Assembly: GCA_965222515.1 (NCBI GenBank)
Contig: CBDCUE010000021.1
Coordinates: 127,774-191,773, forward strand
Source: CBDCUE01 sp965222515
GTDB taxonomy: Bacteria; Pseudomonadota; Alphaproteobacteria; Rickettsiales; JABIRX01
Reading direction: 5' to 3'
DNA: 64,000 nucleotides
This document shows positions 15,580 through 26,894 of the stretch, one piece after another (the first letter of the stretch is position 1; every line of letters starts with the position of its first letter). The notes beneath the pieces are model-generated. The model was not told the origin of the DNA. It did no database searches and saw only the letters and a list, made by a program, of their open reading frames with translations. A program made the position numbers and the translations under genes.

Positions 15580-18500
15580 ATGTTTTTCAATAATTATGGT
15601 ACAAATTTTGCCGAATATATTAATTCATCTAACAAAAATAACTCAACTACCGAGATTGCTTTTTTTTCCGATAATGAAGATCATATAGAAGAGACTTTTG
15701 TCTCTTTTATCCAAGTTTTGGAAAAAGATATAGAACAAAGAATAGAAATATCAAGTTTAGTAGCAACAGAAGAACAACAACCTAGTATTTCTCAAAAATA
15801 CATAAATTCACTAGAACAGCAAAACACACAACAAGAACAGCTTGCATCTCAAAATAATGAAGTAATATTAAATCATCAAGATAAAATAATAGAAGTTACA
15901 AATACACCAGAAACACTAAGCTTTAATACATTTAGTGTTACTCAAAAAACACTGGGAGAAATACAGGAGATACAAGGCATATCTGAGCAATTTAAAAAAG
16001 CACAAGAAAAGAATTTTGATATTATTAATATTGAAATAAAAGCTCCTGCTCAAAAAATTGCCATACCATTTAAATCTGAAACAGAAAAACTACAAGAAAT
16101 ACAAATAGAGCAAAAAAAACAAGAGAAAAAACTACAAACAGAGCAACAAGCAGAGCAAGAAGCAGAGCAAGAAGAACAAGAGCAACCAACAGATCAGCAA
16201 GCAGAAACAAACCATCAACCAGAAATAGTAAAACCAAATATTTATCTTAGTGTAGATGGAAAAAATGGAACTTTTGATATTGCAAATATTACAACAAATT
16301 TTGCACATATTATTGATGGAATAACATTCTCTATTGAAGCTAATCAAGATAATTATCTTGAAGATAGCACTGAAAACTTAACAAATCTAAGTAACAACTT
16401 TTTATATAACAAAGATAATGTTTCATATATTGATTACATCTCTAATATAGATAGCTATGTTTCATTTAATACAACTTTTTCTGCTGTTTCTGTTGTTTCT
16501 GGTTTGGTTGCTAATATCACAGAAGGGCAAACTACAGTTTCAAGCATAGTAAGCAATCTTACAAATGTTGGTTTTGTTGGAGATAGCGGAACAGGTAGTG
16601 CTAATTATGGAACTTATTCTGTGTCAGAAATTGGTTTTTGGATATATATTCCAGATATAATAAAATTTGATAGCTTAGCAGAAGGAGAGATGGTTCAAGA
16701 CAGCTTCTCTGTCACTACTAGCGATGGAAAGACAGAAACCATAACTATTAATTTAATTGGAGTAAATGATCCAGCAATTATTACTGGGGATAATAGCGGT
16801 AGTTTAATAGAAGATGACTCAGTTACTACCTCTGTTTTTGGAAATTTATCCGTTAATGATGTTGATACAAATCAAAGTAGATTTAATGTTCTTACCGATG
16901 AGACCTCTACTTATGGAACATTTTCTATTACAGAAGATGGAGCTTGGCAATATCAATTAGATAATAATAAATCACAATCTTTAAATGTATCAGGTATTAC
17001 GACAGAAGAGATTAAGGTAACTTCTGTTGATGGCACAGAACATTTAATTACTATTTTTTTATCTGGTGTCAATGATGTTGCAACTATCACTGGCTTTAAT
17101 GATAAAACTATTAGTTTAAATGATAATATAATAAAAATTGCTAATGATGTTGTTATAGAAGATGTTGATGATGCTAATTTGAATAATGTTACTATTCAAA
17201 TCACTAATTATAATAATACAGAAGATTTATTCTATTTTGAAGATCAAGTAATAACATTAACAAATAATGAAACTAGTTTAGAAAACACAGGATTTAACTA
17301 TATAGCCACAGAAGACTCATCCACTCAATTAACCATAACGATAACAGGAGATAAAACAATAGCAGAATATCAATCATTAGTAAGTAGCTTTTCTTATAAT
17401 AAGAGTAATACAACAAATCCAGACACAACTACTAAAAACATTACAATAACTGTTGATCAAGGGATTGCTAATGAAGCTCAAATTGTAGCAAATCTAATTA
17501 TTACAGCTTTAACAACAAGTGAAAATACGACAAGCAATCCAGCTGATGATACCACAACTTTATTTACTGCTCAAGAGCCAGAAATAGATTCAATCAGTAA
17601 AACATATGAAATCACCTCTGTAATGGATAAACAAGAAAATGATGTAGTAGGATTATTTGAAATAGATGCTAACACTGGAGAAGTAAGTCTAGTTACAGGA
17701 CAAAATTTTGATTATGAAACTGCTCAAAGATATGATATAACTATCAATGTAAAAGATCAAAATGGCAATATATTACAAACACAAAATTATGTTTTTAATA
17801 TAACTGATTTAGATGATGGAAACTTTGCATTTATTGAAACAAATTATCTTGAAAGTAATAGTGCTAACATAATCTCTGCTTATAATTTTGAAAATTCTGT
17901 TACTGGAGGGATAAGTAATAATTTAGTGGATGATATAGCTCACAAAAGTTCTGATGTTAACGAAAAAGATGGGACAATTGGAACAGGAGCAAATTCTGGA
18001 GTAACTGCAACAGATAATTCAAAAGGAAATTTTTTGTCATTAGATGGCACAAATACTGCAAACTTATCTTTAGGAAATATTACTTTAAGCAATGAATTTT
18101 CTTTATCAGGTTGGTTTAAGTTTAATCAAGATGACACTAACTCTAATGAATATTTATTTTCTGCAACAACTGAAAATGGAGGGAGTTTTTCTATATATAG
18201 AACAGCTAATGATCATAGTATTATATTTTTATATAGAGAAAGCCATTCTAACAATGCTACTGATGATTATATAATCATTAATAATATAATAGACACAAGT
18301 GCAACAACAAATGAATTTGATCATTACAGCTTTACTATGAAAAGCATTATTAAAGATGATAGAGATGCAATCAATGTATCAGCCTATGTAAATGGTATAT
18401 TAAACATGTCAGAAATAGTATTTTCAGCTGGAGGAAATTTAACTTTAGCAGGTGATTATAGCAATGCAGAAATTGGTAATGTCCTTGATGGCGGAGTAGA

Positions 18501-21500
18501 TGATGTGATATTATCAAATACAGCACTTTCTATAGTAGAAATTAGATCATTATATGAAGACACCCTTAATGATGTTGATAAGACTTATAAAGTCTCCTTA
18601 TTAACTAACCAGAATGCAGAAATATTTCAGGCAATAGCATCAAACCCAGAAAGTGGGACTATAACATATAGTTTGACAGTAGATAGCATATCAGATACAG
18701 GATTAGCTACCACATTATCAGGAACTGACATTCCTTTTAATATTGATAGTTCTACTGGAATAGTTACTAAAAATAATAATACTTTAGGCTCTTCTGATAG
18801 AGGTTATATTGTTCGAGTAACAGCAATAGATGGATCAGGAAATAGTGATACTCAAAACTATTTGATAGAAGCAAATATTAGAGCTACAATAACAGGCACA
18901 GAGAGTGGAAATTTAGCAGAAGATAATGTGGTAACTAATACTGCAGGTCAATTATTTTCTCAAGATGATGATAATGATGATAATAAATTTACAGTAGTAA
19001 CAGATGGACAAGCAACTTATGGAACATATTCCATAGATGAAAATGGAAATTGGATATACGATCTAGATAGTACTTTATCTCAGACCTTAAATGTGGCAGG
19101 AGATACTGATACATTTATTGTTAATTCAGTTGATGGGACATCTCATACCATAACTATAAATTTATCAGGAACAAATGATTTACCAACCATAACTAATTTT
19201 AGCAATCAAACTATTTCATTAAATGATCAAACTATTGATATTACAAAAGATGTAGTAATATCTGACATAGATAATAATAATTTATCTAGCATAACTATTA
19301 AAATTGATAATTATGATTCTGTAAAAGATAGCTTTTATTTATTAACAGGAGAACAAAAAATTCAATTACCTTCTGGTGCTGTCGCACTAGGAACTACTGG
19401 TTTTGCTTATAGTAGCTCAATTTCTGGTAATGAATTATCTATTACTATTGTATCAGCTGATAGTAGCAATTTAAAAACTGTAGCAGAATACCAAGATATA
19501 GTTAGAACATTAGCTTATAAAAATGATAATCTTGTAACAGCAGATAATGTTAATAAAAATGTTACGATCATTGCAACAGAGGCTATTATTACAAATTTAA
19601 ATCAAACTATTGCCAATATTAAAATAGAACACCCACAAATAGTAGAAAATATATCAGATGAGACAGATTTATTTACCGTTCCAGACCAAGGCACTGGTTT
19701 TTCATATAGCATTTCTACGGTAAGTGATAAACAGGGTAATAATGTTACTAATGATGGTTTATTCTCAATTGATGCCAATACTGGATTAGTAAAATTAGTT
19801 GCTGGAAAATCATTAGATTATGAAACTAGCAGAAGCTACACCATTGAAATAGGGGTAAATAATGGAACTAGTACAGAATTACAAAATTATTTATTAAAAG
19901 TAGTAGATGTTGATGATGGAGATTTAGGAGCAATAGAAATCTATTTTTTGAATAATAGTAGTGCTATCATAGGAGCATATAATTTTGAAACTGCAGTTAT
20001 AGGATTAAATGATTCAAGCAATAATCCAGATGCAAATATTGATGATATAGCTCATAATGATAATGATTCTAATGTTTTAAATGGAAAGATAGGGTCAGGT
20101 GCAAATTCTGGAACAAGCACAGGGACAACAGCAAATAGAGGAAATTACTTAGCATTAGATGGCTCTGATAATAGTTCTGAACTATCTTTAGGAGAAGTAA
20201 CTTATGGCAATGAATTTAGCCTATCTGGTTGGTTTAGATTTGATGAGAATGACATAACTACTAATAATTATCTTTTTTCATCATCAAACTCTACTGATAA
20301 TAGCAATGACGGTTTTACTATTTATAGAGAGCATAACAATGATCATAGAATCATTTTATTATATAACAATTCAGACAATACCATTAAAGATTTTATTATA
20401 TTTAATAATGTTATAGACATTGATACTTCTGTAGATGCAGAATTTCATCATTATAGCTGGACCTTGAATGATATTACAGTAAATAATCTTGATGCAATCA
20501 GTGTTTCGTTATATGTAGATGGTATATTTTCAACAACAGGGATATTATCAGATACAGATGGAGATTTAACATTAGCAGGAACAAGATATAATACCACCAT
20601 AGGAGGAAAAGCATATTATAATAATGATTATAGTATAGAGGGAGGAGTAGATGAGCTTATCTTATCAAATACTGCATTTTCTGTTGTTGAAAATAGAGCC
20701 TTATATGAAGATGCTTTGACTGATATATCTGAAATTTCTCGTTTTAGATCGGATATTGCTCAAGGAAGCTTAATATTAGAAGCAGTGGCCTCTAATGCAG
20801 AAGCTGGAAGCATAGAATATAGTTTTACAATTGAATCTATTTCAAAGACTGGAACAACTACAATGTTATCTGAGAGTAAAAATCCTTTTATTTTGGACTC
20901 TGTTACAGGATTGGTAACTAGAGGAGCTAATCAATTAGATACAGCACATTATGGTTATGTATTAAGAGTAACAGCAACAGATGGATCTGGAAATGAAATC
21001 AATCAAAATTATGTGATAGATGTTAACCATTTGGCAATAATTACAGGAGATGACAATTTATCTATGACTGAAGATGATAGTCAAGTTATAGGAACATTAA
21101 CTTCATTTGATGCAGATGGTAATAGTGAATTTACAGTATCTTCAGGAACCACATCTTATGGATCATATTCTATATTAGCAAATGGACAATGGACTTATAC
21201 TTTAAATAACTCTTCTGTGCAAATACTTAATTTAGGTAATGCAACAGATAGTTTTATTATTTCTGCAGTAGATAACTCAACTCATGAAGTAAATATCACC
21301 ATAGAGGGAGTAAATGATCCTGCAACCATAGGGGGACAAGATACTGGCTCTATTAACGAAGATGTAATACCTAATACTGTGACAGGAACATTAACTTCTA
21401 CAGATATAGATAATACTATTCCTAATAAATTTATTGCTTCATCAGGAACAACAACTTATGGAACATATATTATAGATTTAAATGGAAATTGGACATATAC

Positions 21501-24500
21501 CTTAAATAACTCTCTTGTACAAGATTTGAACTCTGGTAGAGGAACAACAGATATTTTTACTATTCAATCAATTGATAACACAGAGCATCAAGTGACTATC
21601 AATATTGATGGAGAGAATGATGTTGCAGCAATTTCTAGCTTTAGTAGCACTACTCTTACTATAAATGAAAATTACATAAATATTGCAGCAAATGTAATTA
21701 TAACAGATATAGATGATAATAATTTATCTAATATTACAATTACAATTGCTAATTATAAAAGTGTGGAAGATCAATTTTCTATAATGAGTGAAGATATAGA
21801 TATTACAACCGATCATGTTTTATATAGTAGCACTGGAGCAGCAATAGGCACAACAGGATTTTATTATAAAACATCTAGAACTGATGATGAATTAACTATT
21901 ATTTTGAGTTCAAATGACACCAAAACAATAGAAGAATATCAAGAAATATTACAAAGCTTATCATATAATAATAGCTCACAAGTAAATCCAGATTTAACTA
22001 GTAGAGTTATAACATTAATTGTTGATGAAGGAACAAGCAACGAAACTCAAATCAATACAAATATTAATATTAATATTTTATCTGCATTAGAAAATGTATC
22101 TGCTTCCAACACTTTATTTACTGTAGGAGAAACAGGAACATATAGCATAACTGCTGTTACTGATAGTGAAAGTGTTGATAAATTATCTTCATTTGAAATA
22201 AATAGTTCTGGTGAAGTAAGTTTAGTAGCAAGTAATAATTTAAATTATGAAACAGCAAGAAATTTTGATTTTGATATAAATGTAACAGCTAATGGAACTA
22301 CTACTAACCACAATTATTTTTTATATGTAACAGATGTAGATGATGGTAGCTTTGCTCACATTGTAACAACGGATATAAATGATGTTACAAATAAAACTAT
22401 TGCTGGAGAAATAATATTACAAGCATTAGCATCAAATCCAGTATCTGGAACAACAATATCATATAGTATTTCAGTAGTTGAAACCTCAACAGCTTCTACA
22501 ACCACAACCTTAACGAGTATTAATAATCCTTTTTCTATAAATGAAGACACAGGCATAATAACTAGAAATAATGTTATATTAAATTCAGATGCAGATAGTT
22601 ACAATATAACAGTAACTGCAACAGAAAAAAATTCAGATGGCTCAAATGGAAATGCTGTTACTCAAAATTATGCAGTAGATCTTGATTATTCCGCAACAAT
22701 TACTGGAACAAATACTGATAATACTCTTATAGAGGATGACAGTTCAAATTCTGTATCTTATCAGTTAAGTGCAAATGATCCAGACAACACCCCAACTGAT
22801 ACATTTACAGCATCATCTGGAACTATTACTTATGGAACATATAGTATTTTAACAAATGGAACATGGACATATACTCTTAGTGACACTCTAGATGATTCAT
22901 TAAATATAGAAGGTGGCACAGATAATTTTACAATTTATTCTGATGGTGGGACTCCGCATGGTATTTTTATTACTCTAACAGGAAGCAATGATGTTTTATC
23001 CATAGATAATGTAGTTAATTCTACAATTGAGAAAAATCATCCAACATCTGACTTCACTAATATTGCTAGTAATATTAATATTACAGACCCTGATAATATT
23101 TTTACATCACTTACCATTGATGTTTCTGGCTATAAACTTATGGAAGATTTATTTTCATTAAATAACCAAACTCTTGTAGAAACTGATACTGCTATTGCTT
23201 TAGGTACAAATTTTGCATATACCACATCTAGAACGGGAAATAATTTAACTATTACTATCACTTCCACTGATCAAACTGCAATACAATATCAAACTCTAAT
23301 TAGAACTTTATCTTATAACAACAGTAAAGAAACTTATCCAGATTTGAACACTAGAAGCATAACTATTACAGCAAATGAAGGAGATGATACTAGTTTAGTA
23401 CAAACTTTTAATTTTGATATTGATATTGATGTAATTAGTGCAAGTGAAGCTCTTTCAGATAGTAGCACTGCTATTTTTACAGTATCTGATACAGGCACAT
23501 ATGCTATTAATTCTGTTAGAGATGGATTAGGGAATAATATTGCAGGGTTATTTGAAATTGATTCTAGCACTGGTGAAGTGAGTTTGGTATCAGGTCAAAC
23601 TTTAGATTATGAAACAGCAAAAGATTATTCACTTGATATAGCAGTGACAGATAGTGGTGTTACAACTAATAGTGATTATATAGTTTATATTGAAGATATA
23701 GATGATGGAAATTTGGGTTTCATTGAAAAAACAAATTATTTAAACGATAATGAGCAAATCTTTTCAGCTTATGATTTTGAGGATGCAGTTACAGGAAATT
23801 CTAGCACTGCAACTGTTGATGATATAGCTAATGATGAAGGATCTAATGCCGAGCATGATGCAGCTATTGGAGTAGGAGCAAATTCTGGAATAAGTACAGG
23901 AGAGACAGCAAACAGAGGGAATTATTTAGAATTAAATAGATCTTCATCTAGTTCTGAATTATCGGTAGGAGAAATAACTTATGGAAATGAATTTACTTTT
24001 TCAAGCTGGTTAAGGTTTGATGATGATAGAGTTTATCATGATCTTGATACAAGCACTCCTGAAGATAATGATGCACCAAATGATATTTTTTTCTCTTCAA
24101 ATGTAGGAAATGAAAATAAAATTAGTATTTATAGAGATAATATAACTTTGAATCAAATTATTGTTCAAGTTGGAAATGCTGCTAGTGGTGAAAATTCATA
24201 TATAAGGATTCCTGATGGAATTAAAATTGATGATGGAGATAATCAATTTCATCATTATAGTTTTGTTCTTGAGCATAGAGATATCTCAACAGGTTATGAT
24301 GGTATTGATGTAACTTTATATATTGATGGAAGAGAATCTTTTACGACAGTAGGAAAAGCTGTAAATTCTGGGATTTTATATATATTTGGTCATAATCTTA
24401 CCTTAGCAGGAACTAGAGAATATACTTCTATTGGTGGAAATGCTCTTAATAATAACTCTAGTCGTAATATTGATGGTGCAGTAGATGAGGTTTTATTATC

Positions 24501-25965
24501 ACATAAAGCATTATCTGTTGTTGAAAATAGAGTTTTATATGAAAATAATATAGAAAATATTTATGAAATAAGAAATATAAAATCTTCTATAGAAGAAGGA
24601 ACAGAAATAATAACAGCAGAGGTATCCAATCCAGGATCTGGTGATATAACATATAGTTATACAATACAATCTGTAAATAATAATGGTAATTTAAGTAATG
24701 TTACCATTAGCAATTCTCCATTTACTATTGATGCTAATACTGGAATCATTAGTAAAAATGATAATAGTTTAATTTCAAATGCTAAAGGTTATTTTTTAAC
24801 AGTAACTGCAATAGATGGCTCTAATAATAGTATAATTAAAGATTATGTAATAGAGGTAATATCTGGTAATACAGCACCAATTATTTCATCTTTTGATAGT
24901 TCTGAAATAGATATATCAGATGATGGTGCTAATATTTTTTCTGATATTCAAATTCTAGATCAAGATGTTGGTGATGAAATAACAACAGCAACAATTAGAA
25001 TTACAGGATATGATTCTGGTAATGATTCATATTATTTTATATTAGGAAGTAATCTTGTAGAAAATGCTACTGCAGAAACAGATACAGGTATTAGTGGGGT
25101 AACTTATCAAGAAAGTAGTAATGTTGCCAATCAACTAGTTATAACATTAACAGCAAGTAGCACTGCTAGTTTACAACATGCATTACAAAATTTTTCTAGC
25201 TCAATAGGATCTAGTGATACTAATAGCAATAATATAACTCTTACCATAAATGACGGAGATGATAATAGTGTTGCTGTTGATAGAGATGTTGTAGCACCAA
25301 TAGTTTTAGATTTAGATGGTGATGGTATCGAATATATTAATATATCAGAAAACAATGTTTTATTTGATGTTGATAATGATGGAGAATTGGAAAAAACAGC
25401 TTGGGTAGGAGAAGATGATGGGTTATTAGTTTATGATTATGATAGAGATGGTCTTATTAATAAAGCAGATGAAATATCATTTGTGGGATATAGACAAGGA
25501 GCAAAAACCGATTTAGAAGGATTATTAGCATTTGATAGTAATGATGATAAAAAATTAGACTCAAGTGATAAAAAATGGCTAGATTTTAAAGTTTGGAAAG
25601 ATGCAAATCAGGATGGAATCACGGATGAAGGAGAGTTACTGACTTTAGAGCAATTAAATATTAAAGAAATATCATTAATTTCTGATAAAAATTATCAAGA
25701 AATAGGTGATGTGATTGAATATGGTAGGGCAAGTTATACATTAACAGACGGCACAACATATCAATTAGGAGATGCAGGGTTTGTTTTTGAAAATCAAGAA
25801 GAGGAAATTGAGGATATTTTAGAAAATTATCACAATGAAGAAGAAGATTATTATAATAAAGAAGAGATTAATACAGAAGAAAACTCTCTAGCTGAATATC
25901 AAGCTGAAGAATTTTTGGATGACATAGCAATTATAACTCAAGCTATGTCTATTGATAATCAATAA
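15580..25965 (+). CDS. Giant repetitive VCBS/cadherin/LamG adhesin, probably type I secreted
   Basis: About 3461 residues from the ATG at 15580, chosen because AAGGGA lies four bases upstream; a TTG at 15562 is less likely. The N-terminal 230 residues are low complexity and Gln/Glu-rich. Then comes a super-repeat of VCBS domain (ITGxxxGxLxEDD, YGTYSIxxNGxWxYxLD), a roughly 145-residue beta domain (AEYQxLVxSLSYN), a cadherin-like domain ending DVDDG, a LamG/concanavalin-like domain (EFSLSGWFKF) and a second cadherin-like domain. The C terminus has EF-hand-like calcium loops (DLDGDGIEYI, DYDRDGLINKADE, DANQDGITDEGE) and an acidic tail. This fits large calcium-dependent adhesins exported by type I secretion (BapA/LapA-like). 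No ABC exporter genes are in the window. No classical signal peptide is visible. Confidence 0.85.
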   Translation: MFFNNYGTNFAEYINSSNKNNSTTEIAFFSDNEDHIEETFVSFIQVLEKDIEQRIEISSLVATEEQQPSISQKYINSLEQQNTQQEQLASQNNEVILNHQDKIIEVTNTPETLSFNTFSVTQKTLGEIQEIQGISEQFKKAQEKNFDIINIEIKAPAQKIAIPFKSETEKLQEIQIEQKKQEKKLQTEQQAEQEAEQEEQEQPTDQQAETNHQPEIVKPNIYLSVDGKNGTFDIANITTNFAHIIDGITFSIEANQDNYLEDSTENLTNLSNNFLYNKDNVSYIDYISNIDSYVSFNTTFSAVSVVSGLVANITEGQTTVSSIVSNLTNVGFVGDSGTGSANYGTYSVSEIGFWIYIPDIIKFDSLAEGEMVQDSFSVTTSDGKTETITINLIGVNDPAIITGDNSGSLIEDDSVTTSVFGNLSVNDVDTNQSRFNVLTDETSTYGTFSITEDGAWQYQLDNNKSQSLNVSGITTEEIKVTSVDGTEHLITIFLSGVNDVATITGFNDKTISLNDNIIKIANDVVIEDVDDANLNNVTIQITNYNNTEDLFYFEDQVITLTNNETSLENTGFNYIATEDSSTQLTITITGDKTIAEYQSLVSSFSYNKSNTTNPDTTTKNITITVDQGIANEAQIVANLIITALTTSENTTSNPADDTTTLFTAQEPEIDSISKTYEITSVMDKQENDVVGLFEIDANTGEVSLVTGQNFDYETAQRYDITINVKDQNGNILQTQNYVFNITDLDDGNFAFIETNYLESNSANIISAYNFENSVTGGISNNLVDDIAHKSSDVNEKDGTIGTGANSGVTATDNSKGNFLSLDGTNTANLSLGNITLSNEFSLSGWFKFNQDDTNSNEYLFSATTENGGSFSIYRTANDHSIIFLYRESHSNNATDDYIIINNIIDTSATTNEFDHYSFTMKSIIKDDRDAINVSAYVNGILNMSEIVFSAGGNLTLAGDYSNAEIGNVLDGGVDDVILSNTALSIVEIRSLYEDTLNDVDKTYKVSLLTNQNAEIFQAIASNPESGTITYSLTVDSISDTGLATTLSGTDIPFNIDSSTGIVTKNNNTLGSSDRGYIVRVTAIDGSGNSDTQNYLIEANIRATITGTESGNLAEDNVVTNTAGQLFSQDDDNDDNKFTVVTDGQATYGTYSIDENGNWIYDLDSTLSQTLNVAGDTDTFIVNSVDGTSHTITINLSGTNDLPTITNFSNQTISLNDQTIDITKDVVISDIDNNNLSSITIKIDNYDSVKDSFYLLTGEQKIQLPSGAVALGTTGFAYSSSISGNELSITIVSADSSNLKTVAEYQDIVRTLAYKNDNLVTADNVNKNVTIIATEAIITNLNQTIANIKIEHPQIVENISDETDLFTVPDQGTGFSYSISTVSDKQGNNVTNDGLFSIDANTGLVKLVAGKSLDYETSRSYTIEIGVNNGTSTELQNYLLKVVDVDDGDLGAIEIYFLNNSSAIIGAYNFETAVIGLNDSSNNPDANIDDIAHNDNDSNVLNGKIGSGANSGTSTGTTANRGNYLALDGSDNSSELSLGEVTYGNEFSLSGWFRFDENDITTNNYLFSSSNSTDNSNDGFTIYREHNNDHRIILLYNNSDNTIKDFIIFNNVIDIDTSVDAEFHHYSWTLNDITVNNLDAISVSLYVDGIFSTTGILSDTDGDLTLAGTRYNTTIGGKAYYNNDYSIEGGVDELILSNTAFSVVENRALYEDALTDISEISRFRSDIAQGSLILEAVASNAEAGSIEYSFTIESISKTGTTTMLSESKNPFILDSVTGLVTRGANQLDTAHYGYVLRVTATDGSGNEINQNYVIDVNHLAIITGDDNLSMTEDDSQVIGTLTSFDADGNSEFTVSSGTTSYGSYSILANGQWTYTLNNSSVQILNLGNATDSFIISAVDNSTHEVNITIEGVNDPATIGGQDTGSINEDVIPNTVTGTLTSTDIDNTIPNKFIASSGTTTYGTYIIDLNGNWTYTLNNSLVQDLNSGRGTTDIFTIQSIDNTEHQVTINIDGENDVAAISSFSSTTLTINENYINIAANVIITDIDDNNLSNITITIANYKSVEDQFSIMSEDIDITTDHVLYSSTGAAIGTTGFYYKTSRTDDELTIILSSNDTKTIEEYQEILQSLSYNNSSQVNPDLTSRVITLIVDEGTSNETQINTNININILSALENVSASNTLFTVGETGTYSITAVTDSESVDKLSSFEINSSGEVSLVASNNLNYETARNFDFDINVTANGTTTNHNYFLYVTDVDDGSFAHIVTTDINDVTNKTIAGEIILQALASNPVSGTTISYSISVVETSTASTTTTLTSINNPFSINEDTGIITRNNVILNSDADSYNITVTATEKNSDGSNGNAVTQNYAVDLDYSATITGTNTDNTLIEDDSSNSVSYQLSANDPDNTPTDTFTASSGTITYGTYSILTNGTWTYTLSDTLDDSLNIEGGTDNFTIYSDGGTPHGIFITLTGSNDVLSIDNVVNSTIEKNHPTSDFTNIASNINITDPDNIFTSLTIDVSGYKLMEDLFSLNNQTLVETDTAIALGTNFAYTTSRTGNNLTITITSTDQTAIQYQTLIRTLSYNNSKETYPDLNTRSITITANEGDDTSLVQTFNFDIDIDVISASEALSDSSTAIFTVSDTGTYAINSVRDGLGNNIAGLFEIDSSTGEVSLVSGQTLDYETAKDYSLDIAVTDSGVTTNSDYIVYIEDIDDGNLGFIEKTNYLNDNEQIFSAYDFEDAVTGNSSTATVDDIANDEGSNAEHDAAIGVGANSGISTGETANRGNYLELNRSSSSSELSVGEITYGNEFTFSSWLRFDDDRVYHDLDTSTPEDNDAPNDIFFSSNVGNENKISIYRDNITLNQIIVQVGNAASGENSYIRIPDGIKIDDGDNQFHHYSFVLEHRDISTGYDGIDVTLYIDGRESFTTVGKAVNSGILYIFGHNLTLAGTREYTSIGGNALNNNSSRNIDGAVDEVLLSHKALSVVENRVLYENNIENIYEIRNIKSSIEEGTEIITAEVSNPGSGDITYSYTIQSVNNNGNLSNVTISNSPFTIDANTGIISKNDNSLISNAKGYFLTVTAIDGSNNSIIKDYVIEVISGNTAPIISSFDSSEIDISDDGANIFSDIQILDQDVGDEITTATIRITGYDSGNDSYYFILGSNLVENATAETDTGISGVTYQESSNVANQLVITLTASSTASLQHALQNFSSSIGSSDTNSNNITLTINDGDDNSVAVDRDVVAPIVLDLDGDGIEYINISENNVLFDVDNDGELEKTAWVGEDDGLLVYDYDRDGLINKADEISFVGYRQGAKTDLEGLLAFDSNDDKKLDSSDKKWLDFKVWKDANQDGITDEGELLTLEQLNIKEISLISDKNYQEIGDVIEYGRASYTLTDGTTYQLGDAGFVFENQEEEIEDILENYHNEEEDYYNKEEINTEENSLAEYQAEEFLDDIAIITQAMSIDNQ
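16755..24870 (+). repeat. Multi-domain super-repeat array of the adhesin
   Basis: Approximate modules, read from the translation. Module 1 is VCBS 16755-17078, beta domain 17080-17510, cadherin 17520-17815, LamG 17820-18540, cadherin 18541-18880. Module 2 is 18886-21030 with the same order. Module 3 is two VCBS domains 21031-21620, beta domain to 22080, cadherin to 22340, no LamG, then cadherin to 22690. Module 4 is 22690-24870, complete. A last beta domain (24871-25280) precedes the calcium-loop region. Copies are diverged and not identical in DNA. Confidence 0.75.
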
Positions 25966-26081
25966 TACTCTCTTATACTATTTTTATAAAAAGGTACTCT
26001 AATTTATAATTATAGTATTAGAATTGAAATTCTCAACAATTCCTTTATAAAAAACCTAAAATTAATCTTAAAAAACAAAAA

Positions 26082-26894
26082 ATGCCAGAATTACCAGAAG
26101 TGGAGACTATTAAAAATTATATAGAACCATTAATTATTAATAAAAAATTTTCTGATATTTCGGTAAGAAATGGTAATTTGAGAAAAAAAGTGCCTGATAA
26201 TTTTGCTGTAATAGCAGTAAATTCTAAAATAATTGCAGTTGCTAGAAGGGCAAAATATTTAATTATTTCTTTAAAAAATAATTTTTCTATTATCATCCAT
26301 CTTGGTATGACAGGCAAAATTTTGGCTCATCAAAAAAAGATAGATTTCGTTAAACACGACCATATTATTTTTACTTTAGACAATGGTAGCTATTTATATT
26401 TTAATGATGTGAGGAGATTTGGTATGGTAGATTATGTTAATCAAGAAAAATTGCAAGAATTTGAGAGAAAACTTGGCCTAGAACCATTAAATAATGATTT
26501 TAATGGTGATTATTTATATAAAATTAGCAAAAACAAAAGAATAGAGATAAAAAAACTGATTATGAATCAGAAATATTTGGTTGGGGTAGGTAATATTTAT
26601 GCATCAGAGGCTTTGTTTTTAAGCAAAATTCACCCAACTAGCCTGCAATTAACTAAAAAACAATGCTTTGTTTTAGCTTACAACATCAAAAAGATTTTAT
26701 TAAAATCTATTGAAAAAGGTGGTTCTACTATCAAAGATTATGTTTTGGTAAATGGTAGTTCGGGATATTTCCAAAATGAGTTTTTTGTTTATGGTAGAGA
26801 AAATAAACCTTGTAAAATTTGTATGAATGAGGTAAAAAAAATAAAACAAGCAAATAGATCCAGTTTTTATTGTTCAAAATGTCAAAAAAAATAA
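26082..26894 (+). CDS. mutM: Formamidopyrimidine-DNA glycosylase
   Basis: This 270-residue enzyme begins MPELPEVETIKN, so that after removal of Met the proline is the catalytic nucleophile, followed by the conserved glutamate. It has the helix-two-turn-helix block NQKYLVGVGNIYASEALF. A C-terminal zinc finger has four cysteines (CKIC and CSKC pairs). It removes oxidised purines such as 8-oxoguanine and nicks the DNA. The next gene starts inside its last codons. Confidence 0.96.
   Translation: MPELPEVETIKNYIEPLIINKKFSDISVRNGNLRKKVPDNFAVIAVNSKIIAVARRAKYLIISLKNNFSIIIHLGMTGKILAHQKKIDFVKHDHIIFTLDNGSYLYFNDVRRFGMVDYVNQEKLQEFERKLGLEPLNNDFNGDYLYKISKNKRIEIKKLIMNQKYLVGVGNIYASEALFLSKIHPTSLQLTKKQCFVLAYNIKKILLKSIEKGGSTIKDYVLVNGSSGYFQNEFFVYGRENKPCKICMNEVKKIKQANRSSFYCSKCQKK

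Noticed and set aside
16755..24870. Regularly spaced repeats that could suggest a CRISPR array or tandem DNA repeat
   Set aside because: The repeats are protein-domain repeats of several hundred bases with diverged DNA. I see no short direct repeats with unique spacers anywhere in the window.
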